Positions 28,616 through 36,444 of a DNA stretch of 64,000 bases are shown one piece after another. Position 1 is the first letter of the stretch; each line of letters opens with the position of its first letter. Location of the stretch: positions 714,515 to 778,514 of the forward strand of contig NZ_VLLA01000002.1 of the NCBI RefSeq assembly GCF_007830635.1, read 5' to 3'. The stretch is from Bradyrhizobium huanghuaihaiense. Its GTDB lineage: Bacteria > Pseudomonadota > Alphaproteobacteria > Rhizobiales > Xanthobacteraceae. A program made the position numbers and the translations under genes. The notes under the pieces are model-generated. The model ran no database searches, was not told the origin of the DNA, and saw only the letters and a program-made list of their open reading frames with translations.

Positions 28616-29563
28616 CTAGACGTGCCGCGGCATGCGGGACTTGGCCAGCACGCAGTGAATGCCCTTGTTGCCGTCGACCAGCTGCGTGACGCGGAGGTCG
28701 GCGGCGATCGAGCAGAGCGTGTAGGCATCCTGCGCACTGATGCCGCTCTTCTCCCGGATCAGGGCGATCATGTCGCGCAGCGCCGCCTTGGCCGCGTCGT
28801 CGAGATCCTCGTCGAACCCCATGGTGATCCAGTCCGATGCCGTCTCCGCGCGGGGCGAGGTGAGACGGAGATCGCGGCGGACGTGGAATTCGAACGTGCC
28901 GGTGAGCGCCGCCTCGATCGCGGTCAGGCAGACTTCGCCGTCGCCTTGCAGCGCGTGGCCGTCGCCGGCCGAGAACAGCGCGCCCGGCACGAACACCGGA
29001 AAATAAAGCGTGCTGCCGGCCCCGAGCTCCTTGTTGTCCATGTTGCCGCCGAACGCGCGCGGCTCCTTCGAGGACAGCCGGCCCCAGGCCGGCGGCGGCG
29101 CCGCGCCGAAATTGCCGAAGAAGGGGGAGAGCGGCAGCTCCTGGCCCCAGGGAAGTCTTGCGACGTTGCGCGCGCGGTCCAGCGGAATGTGGATGCGGCG
29201 GAACTCGGGAAAATCCTCCGGCAGCGTGCCGAGCGTCGGCACCTGCAGATTCCAGCCCCAGTTGCAGCGCAGCTCGATATTCAGGACGCGCACTTCCAGC
29301 ACGTCGCCGGGTTCGGCGCCCTCGACGTGGATCGGCCCGGTGAGGAGGTGCGGGCCCGGACCGCGGAAGGCGCTTGCCAGCACCTCCGCATGGCCAGGCA
29401 CGACCTCATAGCCGAGCGAGGGATCGGGCAGATCGTCCGGCTCGCCCGACAGCGTCTCGATGGTGACCCGGTCTCCGGATGCGACCCGGAGCACCGGCTT
29501 CAATCGTCCGTCCCAGAGTCCCCACTGGACATTTCCGGGTGTGGAGCGCAGGACGTGGTCCAT
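28616..29563 (-). CDS. Acetamidase/formamidase family protein
   Basis: A 315-residue member of the FmdA/AmdA family, which hydrolyses formamide, acetamide and related short amides to ammonia plus an acid. Recognisable blocks are the GPIHVEGAEPGDVLEV segment (about residues 74-89), FGGNMDNKELGAGSTLYFPV and GDGHALQGDGEVC. ATG 29563 begins MDHVLRSTPGNVQW, the natural family N-terminus. It lies four bases after the NCS1 permease stop on the same strand, so uptake and hydrolysis of an amide are coupled. It converges on the deacetylase-like operon. Confidence 0.9.
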   Translation of the reverse strand: MDHVLRSTPGNVQWGLWDGRLKPVLRVASGDRVTIETLSGEPDDLPDPSLGYEVVPGHAEVLASAFRGPGPHLLTGPIHVEGAEPGDVLEVRVLNIELRCNWGWNLQVPTLGTLPEDFPEFRRIHIPLDRARNVARLPWGQELPLSPFFGNFGAAPPPAWGRLSSKEPRAFGGNMDNKELGAGSTLYFPVFVPGALFSAGDGHALQGDGEVCLTAIEAALTGTFEFHVRRDLRLTSPRAETASDWITMGFDEDLDDAAKAALRDMIALIREKSGISAQDAYTLCSIAADLRVTQLVDGNKGIHCVLAKSRMPRHV

Positions 29564-29567
29564 GCCG

Positions 29568-30986
29568 CTACCTGCCTGCGCTGCTCGCAACGATCGAGGA
29601 GGGCGAGGTCGCGAACTTGCCGAGCCCGAGATAGACGAGGCCCGCCACGCCAATTCCGAACAGCCAGCTCAGATCGGCGCCGCCCAGGAAGTTGATCGAG
29701 ATCGGCCCCTGCAGCGCGCCGACGAGGCCGTCCTCCACCAGCCAGCCCGCGACGAGGCCGGCGAAGAACGCGATCATGCCGGCCCAGTTGATGTCGCCAT
29801 AGGCGCTGGTCTCGGGCGAGCGGTAGAGCTCGGCGACGTCGATCTCGCCCTTGCGCTTGATGAAGTAGTCGGCGAGCACGACGCCGGCCCACGGGCTCAT
29901 CCACAACAGCAGACCGATCATCCAGTTATCGAACGCCTTGGCGAAGGACGGCGCGAAGATGAAGTAGAGCGTGACCAGGTAGCCGGCGACGCCGACGATG
30001 ACGGTGAGCCAGAACCGCGAGAATTTCAGCCCCGCGCTCAGTGCCGCCAATGTCGCCGAATAGACGTTGAGGATGTTGGTGGCGATCGGACCGTGCAGCA
30101 CCATCAAGAGGACGAGGATGCTGACCGGGCCGCCGAACACCGCGCTGACCATCTTGGCGGGATCGGTGTCGAGCGTCGTCGAGGCGATGGTGGCGCCGAG
30201 AATGCCGAGCCAGACCGTCGGCACGAACATGCCGACATAGCTGTACCAGAACACGGATTTCGACGGCACGCTGCGCGGCACGAAGCGCGAATAGTCGGAG
30301 GCCCACGTGACCCAGGAAATGCCCCAGCCGACGCCGATCGCGGTCATCAGCAAGGTCAGCATCGCCATATGCGCGCCCGGCGGCAGCGAGGTCGTGAGGC
30401 TCCAGTTCACGACGCCGGGCCGCGTCCAGGCCAAGACGCTCATCAGCACCATGATGGCGATGGTCGGCGGCACCGTGTACTTCTCGAAGGTGCGGATCGC
30501 GTAGAAGCCGTAGATGCCGATCAACACCTGCACCGCCATCACCAGCGTGATGACGACGATCTCGATCAGCCAGGTGTCGGGCACGCCGAACTGGCCGAGA
30601 ATGCCCATCGAGACCTTCACCGGGAAATAGGTGTTCACGCCGATCCAGCCCAGCGTCATCAGGAACATCAGGATGCTCGGCAGGTAGGCGCCGCGGACGC
30701 CGAAGGCGGACCGGCTCAGCACCATCTGGTTGACGCCGGTCTTGTGCCCCATCACCGTGAAGGTCGCGAAGATCGCGCAGCCCACGATGTTGCCGAGCAC
30801 GATGACCGCGATCGTCTCCATCAGCCCGAGCTTGAGAATGATGCCGAGCGCGCCGAGCGCCCAGTTGACCGGCGCGATGTTGGCGCCGGCCCAGATCCAC
30901 ATCTGCTGCGGCCCGGTCGAGTCCCGGTCCGCATCGGGAATTGGCTCGATGCTGTGAAGATCAGCGCGAAGTTCGGAATCCGTCAT
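29568..30986 (-). CDS. NCS1 family nucleobase/amide:cation symporter
   Basis: A 472-residue inner-membrane transporter of the NCS1 family (cytosine, allantoin, hydantoin, uracil and thiamine-precursor permeases), with about 12 hydrophobic helices. ATG 30986 is preferred because GGGGGA lies five bases upstream. Directly upstream are a palindrome shared with the amidohydrolase promoter (30999-31016) and a sigma-54-type promoter (31024-31039). Coupling to the amidase gene four bases downstream suggests import of an amide, ureide or nucleobase. Exact substrate unknown. Confidence 0.9.
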   Translation of the reverse strand: MTDSELRADLHSIEPIPDADRDSTGPQQMWIWAGANIAPVNWALGALGIILKLGLMETIAVIVLGNIVGCAIFATFTVMGHKTGVNQMVLSRSAFGVRGAYLPSILMFLMTLGWIGVNTYFPVKVSMGILGQFGVPDTWLIEIVVITLVMAVQVLIGIYGFYAIRTFEKYTVPPTIAIMVLMSVLAWTRPGVVNWSLTTSLPPGAHMAMLTLLMTAIGVGWGISWVTWASDYSRFVPRSVPSKSVFWYSYVGMFVPTVWLGILGATIASTTLDTDPAKMVSAVFGGPVSILVLLMVLHGPIATNILNVYSATLAALSAGLKFSRFWLTVIVGVAGYLVTLYFIFAPSFAKAFDNWMIGLLLWMSPWAGVVLADYFIKRKGEIDVAELYRSPETSAYGDINWAGMIAFFAGLVAGWLVEDGLVGALQGPISINFLGGADLSWLFGIGVAGLVYLGLGKFATSPSSIVASSAGR

Positions 30987-30998
30987 GACATCCCCCAA

Positions 30999-31016
30999 TA
31001 CGAAGCACGCTTCGCA
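30999..31016 (-). promoter_or_regulatory. Palindromic operator, copy 3 (before NCS1 permease)
   Basis: TACGAAGC-AC-GCTTCGCA: an 18-base near-palindrome with CGAAGC/GCTTCG arms. It differs from the copy at 31869-31886 at only a few positions. It lies between the putative sigma-54 promoter and the ribosome-binding site of the NCS1 permease gene, around the predicted transcription start. A regulator bound here should repress the permease-amidase operon. Confidence 0.65.
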
Positions 31017-31023
31017 TCATCGC

Positions 31024-31039
31024 AGCATAAATCGTGCCA
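31024..31039 (-). promoter_or_regulatory. Putative sigma-54 promoter (TGGCACG-N4-ATGCT)
   Basis: Read on the minus strand: TGGCACG, ATTT, ATGCT. The -24 half is a perfect consensus match and the -12 half has one mismatch (ATGC for TTGC); GG and GC are ten bases apart. It points at the NCS1 permease gene and would start transcription near 31013, within the palindromic operator. Confidence 0.6.
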
Positions 31040-31234
31040 TCGGTTGCAAAGCGGCCGGGCAGGGCGTGCGCCGATGGCGGATGCAGCGTGGCTCGCGCCG
31101 GATTGCTATTGCGTTTTCAAGCGCGACCCATGCTCACATGCCGGCTCGCCACTACGTGTCCGACTCGCCGGCGAGCGGCGGAGAGAGTTGCACGGCCGGG
31201 CAGCCATACGATGATAAATTGAGCAGCCCAACCC

Positions 31235-31253
31235 AAAAGCGCAGCAACTGCGC
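31235..31253 (-). terminator. Rho-independent terminator of the MarR gene
   Basis: Immediately after the MarR stop, the minus strand reads GCGCAG-TTG-CTGCGC followed by TTTT. This is a six-base-pair perfect GC-rich stem with a three-base loop and a short T-tract. It separates the regulator from the NCS1 promoter region. Confidence 0.65.
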
Positions 31254-31763
31254 CTAGTCGAATAGGGCAGCGGAACTGTCGCGACTTGGGTTGCCGGCCA
31301 CGATGCGCTGCATCATCTCGATGAAGAGCGCCTGTTCCCGCTCGCTGAGATCGCCGAGCGTTGCACGATGCGCCCGCCGCGCCGCGCCCTCGATCTTGAC
31401 CAGCAGCGCGGCGCCGGCCGGCGTCAATCGGCACAGACGCGCGCGGCGATCGTCCTTGTTCACGGCGCGCTCGACCAGGTTTCGGGCGGCGAGCCGCTTC
31501 AGCGCGCCGGTCGTCGTGGTGCGATCGAGGGCGATATCGGCCGCCAAAGTGGTCTGATCGGCGGTTTCGCGCACCGCCAGCGCCGAGAGCAGGCTGTATT
31601 GCAGCGGCGTGACTTCGAATTCGCCGCAGGCGTCCTGAAACAGCGCGACGTGAATCTGGTGCAGCCGCCGGATCAGATAGCCGGGGCGTTGCGACAATGG
31701 CCAGGGGCGGTGCCTGCCCCCGCTGCGACTTTTCCTGGCTTGCCGCAATGCACGCTCTCCCAA
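31254..31763 (-). CDS. MarR family transcriptional regulator
   Basis: A 169-residue MarR regulator, normally a dimer that dissociates from a palindromic operator when it binds a small ligand. The winged helix is clear: TTLAADIALDRTTTTGALKR (recognition helix), then the basic wing around KDDRRAR and RLTPAG. An in-frame stop upstream forces a non-ATG start; TTG at 31763 gives the longest product and a TTG twelve bases later is also possible. It lies between the NCS1-amidase operon and the amidohydrolase-hydroxylase operon. Three matching palindromes sit at those two promoters and are its probable operators. Confidence 0.88.
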   Translation of the reverse strand: MGERALRQARKSRSGGRHRPWPLSQRPGYLIRRLHQIHVALFQDACGEFEVTPLQYSLLSALAVRETADQTTLAADIALDRTTTTGALKRLAARNLVERAVNKDDRRARLCRLTPAGAALLVKIEGAARRAHRATLGDLSEREQALFIEMMQRIVAGNPSRDSSAALFD

Positions 31764-31818
31764 CCCGAAACTCCGTCGCGCTTAGCTCGATTCGAGCGCG
31801 GCTGCCACCGCCTGATCA

Positions 31819-31834
31819 TGGCATGATGCTTGCT
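31819..31834 (+). promoter_or_regulatory. Putative sigma-54 promoter (TGGCATG-N4-TTGCT)
   Basis: TGGCATG at 31819-31825, ATGC, then TTGCT at 31830-31834. GG (31820-31821) and GC (31832-31833) are ten bases apart. It is among the best sigma-54 matches in the window. Transcription would begin near 31845, about 86 bases before the amidohydrolase ATG and at the left edge of the first palindromic operator. Confidence 0.7.
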
Positions 31835-31842
31835 TTTGTCAA

Positions 31843-31864
31843 AATACGAAGCATACTTCGTATT
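31843..31864 (+). promoter_or_regulatory. Palindromic operator, copy 1 (9-bp arms)
   Basis: Perfect nine-base arms AATACGAAG and CTTCGTATT flank the spacer CATA. It begins ten bases after the -12 box of the sigma-54-type promoter, so it covers the predicted transcription start. It shares the TACGAAG core with the copies at 31869-31886 and 30999-31016. MarR dimers bind palindromes of about this size. Confidence 0.72.
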
Positions 31865-31868
31865 CAAA

Positions 31869-31886
31869 TGCGAAGCATGCTTCGTA
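31869..31886 (+). promoter_or_regulatory. Palindromic operator, copy 2
   Basis: The 14-base core CGAAGCATGCTTCG (31871-31884) is a perfect palindrome, extended to 18 bases by an outer T/A pair. Its centre is 24 bases from that of copy 1, a little over two helical turns, so dimers on the two sites could lie on nearly the same face of the DNA and cooperate. It lies in the untranslated leader of the amidohydrolase gene. Confidence 0.7.
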
Positions 31887-31930
31887 ATCCGGGGCGGAGC
31901 AACCGCCTGCGCGGGACCAAGGAGAGTGCC

Positions 31931-33208
31931 ATGCCCGTCACTGCCAGCTTCGACCTTCTGCTGCGAGGCGGTCGCGTGATCTGCCCGGCTTCGGGCGTAG
32001 ACGGCATCAAGGACGTTACCATCCGCAATGGCAAGATCGCGGCCGTCGCGGCGGACATCCTGCCGACCAGCGCCAAGGAGGTCGTCGACGTCAGCGGCAA
32101 GCTGGTGTTGCCCGGGCTGATCGACACCCACGCCCATGTCTATCAATATGTCTCCGGACGCTTCGGCATGAACCCCGACATGGTCGGCGTGCAGTCGGGT
32201 GTGACGACGCTGGTCGACCAGGGCGGCCCGTCCTGCATGACGTTGCCGGGCTTTCGCCATTTCATCGCGGAGCCTTCGGCCTCGCGCGTCTACGCCTTTC
32301 TCTCCGCCTATCTCGTCGGCGGCCTCGAGGGACATTTCTATCCGCAGCTCTACAGCCCCGATGGCGTCGACATCGACGCGACCGTCAAGGCGGCCACGGC
32401 CAATCTCGACCTCGTGCGCGGCATCAAGGCCCATGCCGAGATCGGCGGCTTCGCGCGCTGGGGCATCCGCGTCATCGAGATGGCGGCGGAGATCGGCAAG
32501 CGCGCCGACCTGCCGGTCTATGTGCATTTCGGCCAGCTCTGGGGCCTGCCCGAGAGCGGCGCCAACGGCGAAGACGCCGACACCATCCTCACCCGCGTCA
32601 TCCCGCTCTTGCGCGAGGGCGACATTCTCGCCCATCCCTTCACGCGCCATCCCGGCGGCTTCGTCAACCGCGAGGGCGAAGTGCATCCGGTGATTCAGGC
32701 CGCGCTCGATCGCGGCCTGAAGGTCGACGTCGGCCACGGCAGCCACTTCTCCTATCGGCTCGCGAAAAAGGCGATCGCCGCCGGCATCATTCCGACCACG
32801 CTGGGCGCCGACATTCACGGCTACAACACCCATGTGCCGGCGCCGGCGGGAACGCCCGACCAGCACGAGGACGAAGAGAACCACCCCTTCGCCGGTCAGG
32901 CCAAGTTCAGCCTGGTCCAGGCGATGAGTTCGATGATGGCGCTCGGCCTGTCGCTCGAGCAGGTCGTGCCGATGGTCACGTCCAATCCCGCAAAGATGCT
33001 CGGCCGCAGCGGCGAGATCGGCGCGCTCAAGGTCGGCATGGACGCCGACGTCTCCGTGCTCGCGGAGAAAAGCGGCCGCTTCGTCCTGAAGGACAACGAG
33101 AAGAACGAGGTGATCGCCGAGCGTCTGCTGCAGCCGGCCTTCTGCCTGCGCGCCGGCACGTGCTTCGATGCGGTCGCGCCGATCCTGCCGCAAGCCGTCG
33201 CGGCGTAA
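31931..33208 (+). CDS. Amidohydrolase (dihydroorotase/hydantoinase-like, D-aminoacylase-related)
   Basis: A 425-residue metal-dependent amidohydrolase. His67 and His69 lie in DTHAHV; Lys166 in GIKAHAE is a candidate carboxylated lysine; His199 is in YVHFG. The C-terminal GRSGEIGALKVGMDADVSVL is the usual return to the small beta-sandwich domain. It resembles the amidohydrolase/deacetylase group often annotated as dihydroorotase-like. AAGGAG at 31919-31924 supports the ATG. Two palindromes and a sigma-54-type promoter precede it. It is followed by the molybdenum hydroxylase genes, so it probably opens or deacylates the same substrate. Confidence 0.87.
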   Translation: MPVTASFDLLLRGGRVICPASGVDGIKDVTIRNGKIAAVAADILPTSAKEVVDVSGKLVLPGLIDTHAHVYQYVSGRFGMNPDMVGVQSGVTTLVDQGGPSCMTLPGFRHFIAEPSASRVYAFLSAYLVGGLEGHFYPQLYSPDGVDIDATVKAATANLDLVRGIKAHAEIGGFARWGIRVIEMAAEIGKRADLPVYVHFGQLWGLPESGANGEDADTILTRVIPLLREGDILAHPFTRHPGGFVNREGEVHPVIQAALDRGLKVDVGHGSHFSYRLAKKAIAAGIIPTTLGADIHGYNTHVPAPAGTPDQHEDEENHPFAGQAKFSLVQAMSSMMALGLSLEQVVPMVTSNPAKMLGRSGEIGALKVGMDADVSVLAEKSGRFVLKDNEKNEVIAERLLQPAFCLRAGTCFDAVAPILPQAVAA

Positions 33209-33235
33209 GGCCCGGCGGTGAAGGAGGGCGCGGAG

Positions 33236-35611
33236 TTGCGCAACGAGCGAGAGTTTCCTTCGGGCAAATCCGGGCAGGGCGTAGGCGCACGGCTGCCGCG
33301 GAAGGAGGACGACCGCCTGATGCGCGGCCGCGGCCGGTATGTCGGCGACGTCAGGCTCGCCGGCCTTCAGGACGTTGCCTTCGTGCGCAGCCCGCTGGCG
33401 CATGCACGGATCCGCGGCATCCACGTGCCCGAGCGTTATCGCGGCAGCGTGTTCACGGCGGCGGACCTCGTCGGTATCAAGCCGATCCGCGCGGTGTCGG
33501 GGCTTCCCGGCTTCAAGATCTCCGAGCAGCCGGTGCTGGCGACGGGCAAGGTGCGTCAGGTCGGCGAGCTCGTCGCGATGTGTCTCGCGCCGACGCGGGC
33601 CGAGGCGGAGGACATCGCGGCCTCCGTGACGCTCGATCTGGAGGAGCTGCCCGCCATCACCGACATGCTGAAGGCGCGCGAGCCGGGCTCGGCGCTGGTG
33701 CACGAGCATTGGGGCGACAACGTCTTCCTCGAAACCAATTACGAGGTCGACATTTCCGCCGCGCTCGATGCACCGATCAAGATGACGCGCGAGATCTCGA
33801 CCGCGCGGCAATGCATGTCGCCGCTGGAAGGCCGCGGCGTGGTCGCGACCTTCGATTCCCGGCTCGACCAGCTCACGCTGCATTCGGCGGCGCAGATGCC
33901 GCATATCACCCGCAGCGGCCTTGCCGAATGCCTCGGCATGGAGGAGGGGCAGATCCGCGTCATCTCGCCCGATGTCGGCGGCGGCTTTGGCCACAAGGGC
34001 ATTCTGCTGCCCGAAGAGGTCTGCCTGTCCTGGCTGACCATGCGCTGCGGTCATCCGGTGCGCTGGCTCGAAGATCGCCGCGAGCATCTCGTCGCCAGCT
34101 CCAATTGCCGCGAGCATCATTACAGGATCACGGTTTATGCCGACAGCGACGGCAGCTTACGCGGCATCGATTGCGAGGCGACGGTGGATTCCGGCGCCTA
34201 CTCCTCCTATCCGTTCTCGGCCTGCTTGGAGGCCGCGCAGGTCGCGAGCATCCTGCCCGGCCCCTACAGGATGCCGGCCTATCGCTGCCGCACCTTCTCG
34301 GTCGCCACCAACAAATGCCCGATCCTGCCCTACCGCGGCGTCGCGCGCACCGGCGTCTGCTTTGCGCTGGAGCTGATGCTCGATCTCGTCGCCGCCGAAG
34401 CCGGCTTAGAGCCCGGCGAGGTGCGGCTGCGCAATCTGGTGCGCCCCGAGCAGATGCCGTTCGACAACATCACCAAAAAACATTTCGACAGCGGTGATTA
34501 TCCGGAAGCGATGCGCCGCGCGCTCGCCGCCATCGACATCGACGCGATCCGCGCGAAGCAAAAGCAGGGTGAGGCGGACGGCCGCCGCATCGGCGTCGGC
34601 GTCTCCATCTATTGCGAGCAGGCCGCGCACGGCACCTCGGTCTATTCCGGTTGGGGCATCCCGATGGTCCCGGGCCATGAGCAGGCCTCGGCGCGGCTGA
34701 CGCCGGACGGCGGCCTCGAACTCCGCGTCGGCGTGCATTCGCACGGCCAGGGCATGGAGACCACGCTCGCACAGGTCGCGCACGAGATCCTCGGCGTGGA
34801 TGTCGCGAAGATCCGCATCATCCTCGGCGACACCGCGATGACGCCCTATTCGACCGGCACCTGGGGCTCGCGCTCGATGGTGATGGCGGGCGGAGCGGTC
34901 GCGACCGCCTGCCGCGAGCTCGGCGAGCGTGCCAGGCGCATCGGCGCAAAACTGTTGCAACACGATCCGGCCGCCGTGGTGTTGCAGAACGGCGAGGTGC
35001 GCGGCGTCAATGGCAGCGTCAGCGTGAAGGCGATCGCCCACACCTGGTACCGCCGTCCGCAGGACCTGCCCGCCGATGTCGATCCCGGCGGGCTGGAGGT
35101 GACGCAAGGCTACAAGCCGGTACGCGACAGCGGCACCTTCAGCTACGCCGCGCATGCGGCCGTGGTCGCGGTCGATCCTGATCTCGGCGAGGTGGAAATT
35201 CTCGACTATGTGATCGTCGAGGACGGCGGCGTGCTGGTCAATCCGCTCGTCGTCGACGGCCAGATCTATGGCGGCCTCGCGCAGGGCATCGGCACCGCGC
35301 TCTACGAGGAAATGCCGTTCGACGCCTCCGGCCAGCCGCTGGCGACGACGCTCGCCGATTATCTGCTGCCGGGGCCGACGGAAGTTCCGGCCGCGCGCCT
35401 CGACCACATGGAGACGCCGTCGCCCTATACGCAGTTCGGCGTGAAGGGCATCGGCGAGGGCGGTGCGATTGCGCCGCCGGCCGCGATCGCCAACGCCGTC
35501 AACGACGCGCTGCGCCCGCTCGGCGTCGAGCTGATGCAGTCGCCGATCACGCCGCACCGTGTCGTCGCGGCGGTGCTGGCCGCGCGCGCGACGAAAAGGA
35601 GCGCGGCATGA
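33236..35611 (+). CDS. Xanthine dehydrogenase-type molybdenum-binding subunit
   Basis: A 791-residue large subunit of a molybdenum hydroxylase (xanthine dehydrogenase/CO dehydrogenase superfamily), which hydroxylates N-heterocycles or aldehydes using water. The active-site loop reads PYRGVAR (residues 365-371), close to the AYRGAGR of form II CoxL-like enzymes and unlike the AYxCSFR of true CO dehydrogenase. The catalytic glutamate Glu741 is present in GIGEGGAI. A TTG start at 33236 is preferred because AAGGAGGG (33221-33228) lies upstream of it; a GTG at 33218 is in frame but would include that site in the coding sequence. It overlaps the FAD subunit gene. Confidence 0.88.
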   Translation: MRNEREFPSGKSGQGVGARLPRKEDDRLMRGRGRYVGDVRLAGLQDVAFVRSPLAHARIRGIHVPERYRGSVFTAADLVGIKPIRAVSGLPGFKISEQPVLATGKVRQVGELVAMCLAPTRAEAEDIAASVTLDLEELPAITDMLKAREPGSALVHEHWGDNVFLETNYEVDISAALDAPIKMTREISTARQCMSPLEGRGVVATFDSRLDQLTLHSAAQMPHITRSGLAECLGMEEGQIRVISPDVGGGFGHKGILLPEEVCLSWLTMRCGHPVRWLEDRREHLVASSNCREHHYRITVYADSDGSLRGIDCEATVDSGAYSSYPFSACLEAAQVASILPGPYRMPAYRCRTFSVATNKCPILPYRGVARTGVCFALELMLDLVAAEAGLEPGEVRLRNLVRPEQMPFDNITKKHFDSGDYPEAMRRALAAIDIDAIRAKQKQGEADGRRIGVGVSIYCEQAAHGTSVYSGWGIPMVPGHEQASARLTPDGGLELRVGVHSHGQGMETTLAQVAHEILGVDVAKIRIILGDTAMTPYSTGTWGSRSMVMAGGAVATACRELGERARRIGAKLLQHDPAAVVLQNGEVRGVNGSVSVKAIAHTWYRRPQDLPADVDPGGLEVTQGYKPVRDSGTFSYAAHAAVVAVDPDLGEVEILDYVIVEDGGVLVNPLVVDGQIYGGLAQGIGTALYEEMPFDASGQPLATTLADYLLPGPTEVPAARLDHMETPSPYTQFGVKGIGEGGAIAPPAAIANAVNDALRPLGVELMQSPITPHRVVAAVLAARATKRSAA

Positions 35612-36444
35612 AACCGGCGCCCTTCGCTTATGAGCGCCCGCGTGATCTCAATGCCGCGCTGTCGATGCTGGCAGCGAGCAATGGATCGGCAAAGATCATC
35701 GCCGGCGGCCAGTCGCTCGGGCCGATGCTCAATCTGCGGCTGGTGCAGCCCGAGCTGATCGTCGACATTTCCGGCCTTGCCGAGCTCAAGCGCGCCGAGG
35801 TGTCCGGCGGCGAGCTCGTGCTCGGGGCCCTGGTCACCCATGCCGACATCGAGGATGGCCGCACCGCCGACGTGACCCGCGGCGCCATGCGCGGTGTCGC
35901 CGCCAGCATCGCCTATCGCGCGGTGCGCAACCGCGGCACGATCGGAGGCTCGCTCAGTCATGCCGATCCCGCGGCGGACTGGATCTCGGCGCTCGCCGCT
36001 CTCGGCGGGCGGGTGACGCTGCGCAGTCTTGTCGGTGCGCGATCGATGGCTGTCGAAGCGTTTGTGGTCGGTGCGCTGGAATCCGCGCTGCAGGCCGGCG
36101 AGATCGTCGAAGCGATCCATGTGCCGGCGCGATCGGCGTCGGCCCATTGGGGTTACGCCAAGAGCTGCCGCAAGACCGGTGAGTTCGCCCATGCCATCGG
36201 CGCGGTGCTGGTCGATCCCACCGCCGCTTCGGCGCGCGTCGTGATCGGTGCCATCGATACGGCGCCTATCGTCATCACCGATGCCTCGGAGTTGTTCGGC
36301 GGCCGCATCGCGGCCGACTACAAGCAGCGTTTAGATGTCCGTGTCGCCGATGCCCTTCTGGCGAAAGCCGGCATCGACGACGCCGCGCAGCGCCATATCC
36401 ATGTCAGCGTGTTGAAGCGCGCCGTCCAGGAGGCCGCGGCATGA
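35608..36444 (+). CDS. FAD-binding subunit of the molybdenum hydroxylase (CoxM type)
   Basis: A 278-residue medium subunit. The FAD-binding segments are AGGQSLGPMLNLRL (about residues 32-45) and TIGGSLSHADPAAD (about 111-124). It passes electrons from the 2Fe-2S clusters to an external acceptor. The start overlaps the large-subunit stop by ATGA and the stop overlaps the next gene in the same way, so the three subunits are translationally coupled. Length and motif order are normal for the family. Confidence 0.92.
   Translation: MKPAPFAYERPRDLNAALSMLAASNGSAKIIAGGQSLGPMLNLRLVQPELIVDISGLAELKRAEVSGGELVLGALVTHADIEDGRTADVTRGAMRGVAASIAYRAVRNRGTIGGSLSHADPAADWISALAALGGRVTLRSLVGARSMAVEAFVVGALESALQAGEIVEAIHVPARSASAHWGYAKSCRKTGEFAHAIGAVLVDPTAASARVVIGAIDTAPIVITDASELFGGRIAADYKQRLDVRVADALLAKAGIDDAAQRHIHVSVLKRAVQEAAA

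Noticed and set aside
31673..34120. Very long minus-strand open frame (about 815 codons) opposite the amidohydrolase and hydroxylase genes
   Set aside because: Both plus-strand genes have intact catalytic motifs. The antisense product resembles no known protein and crosses two genes and the regulatory sites.
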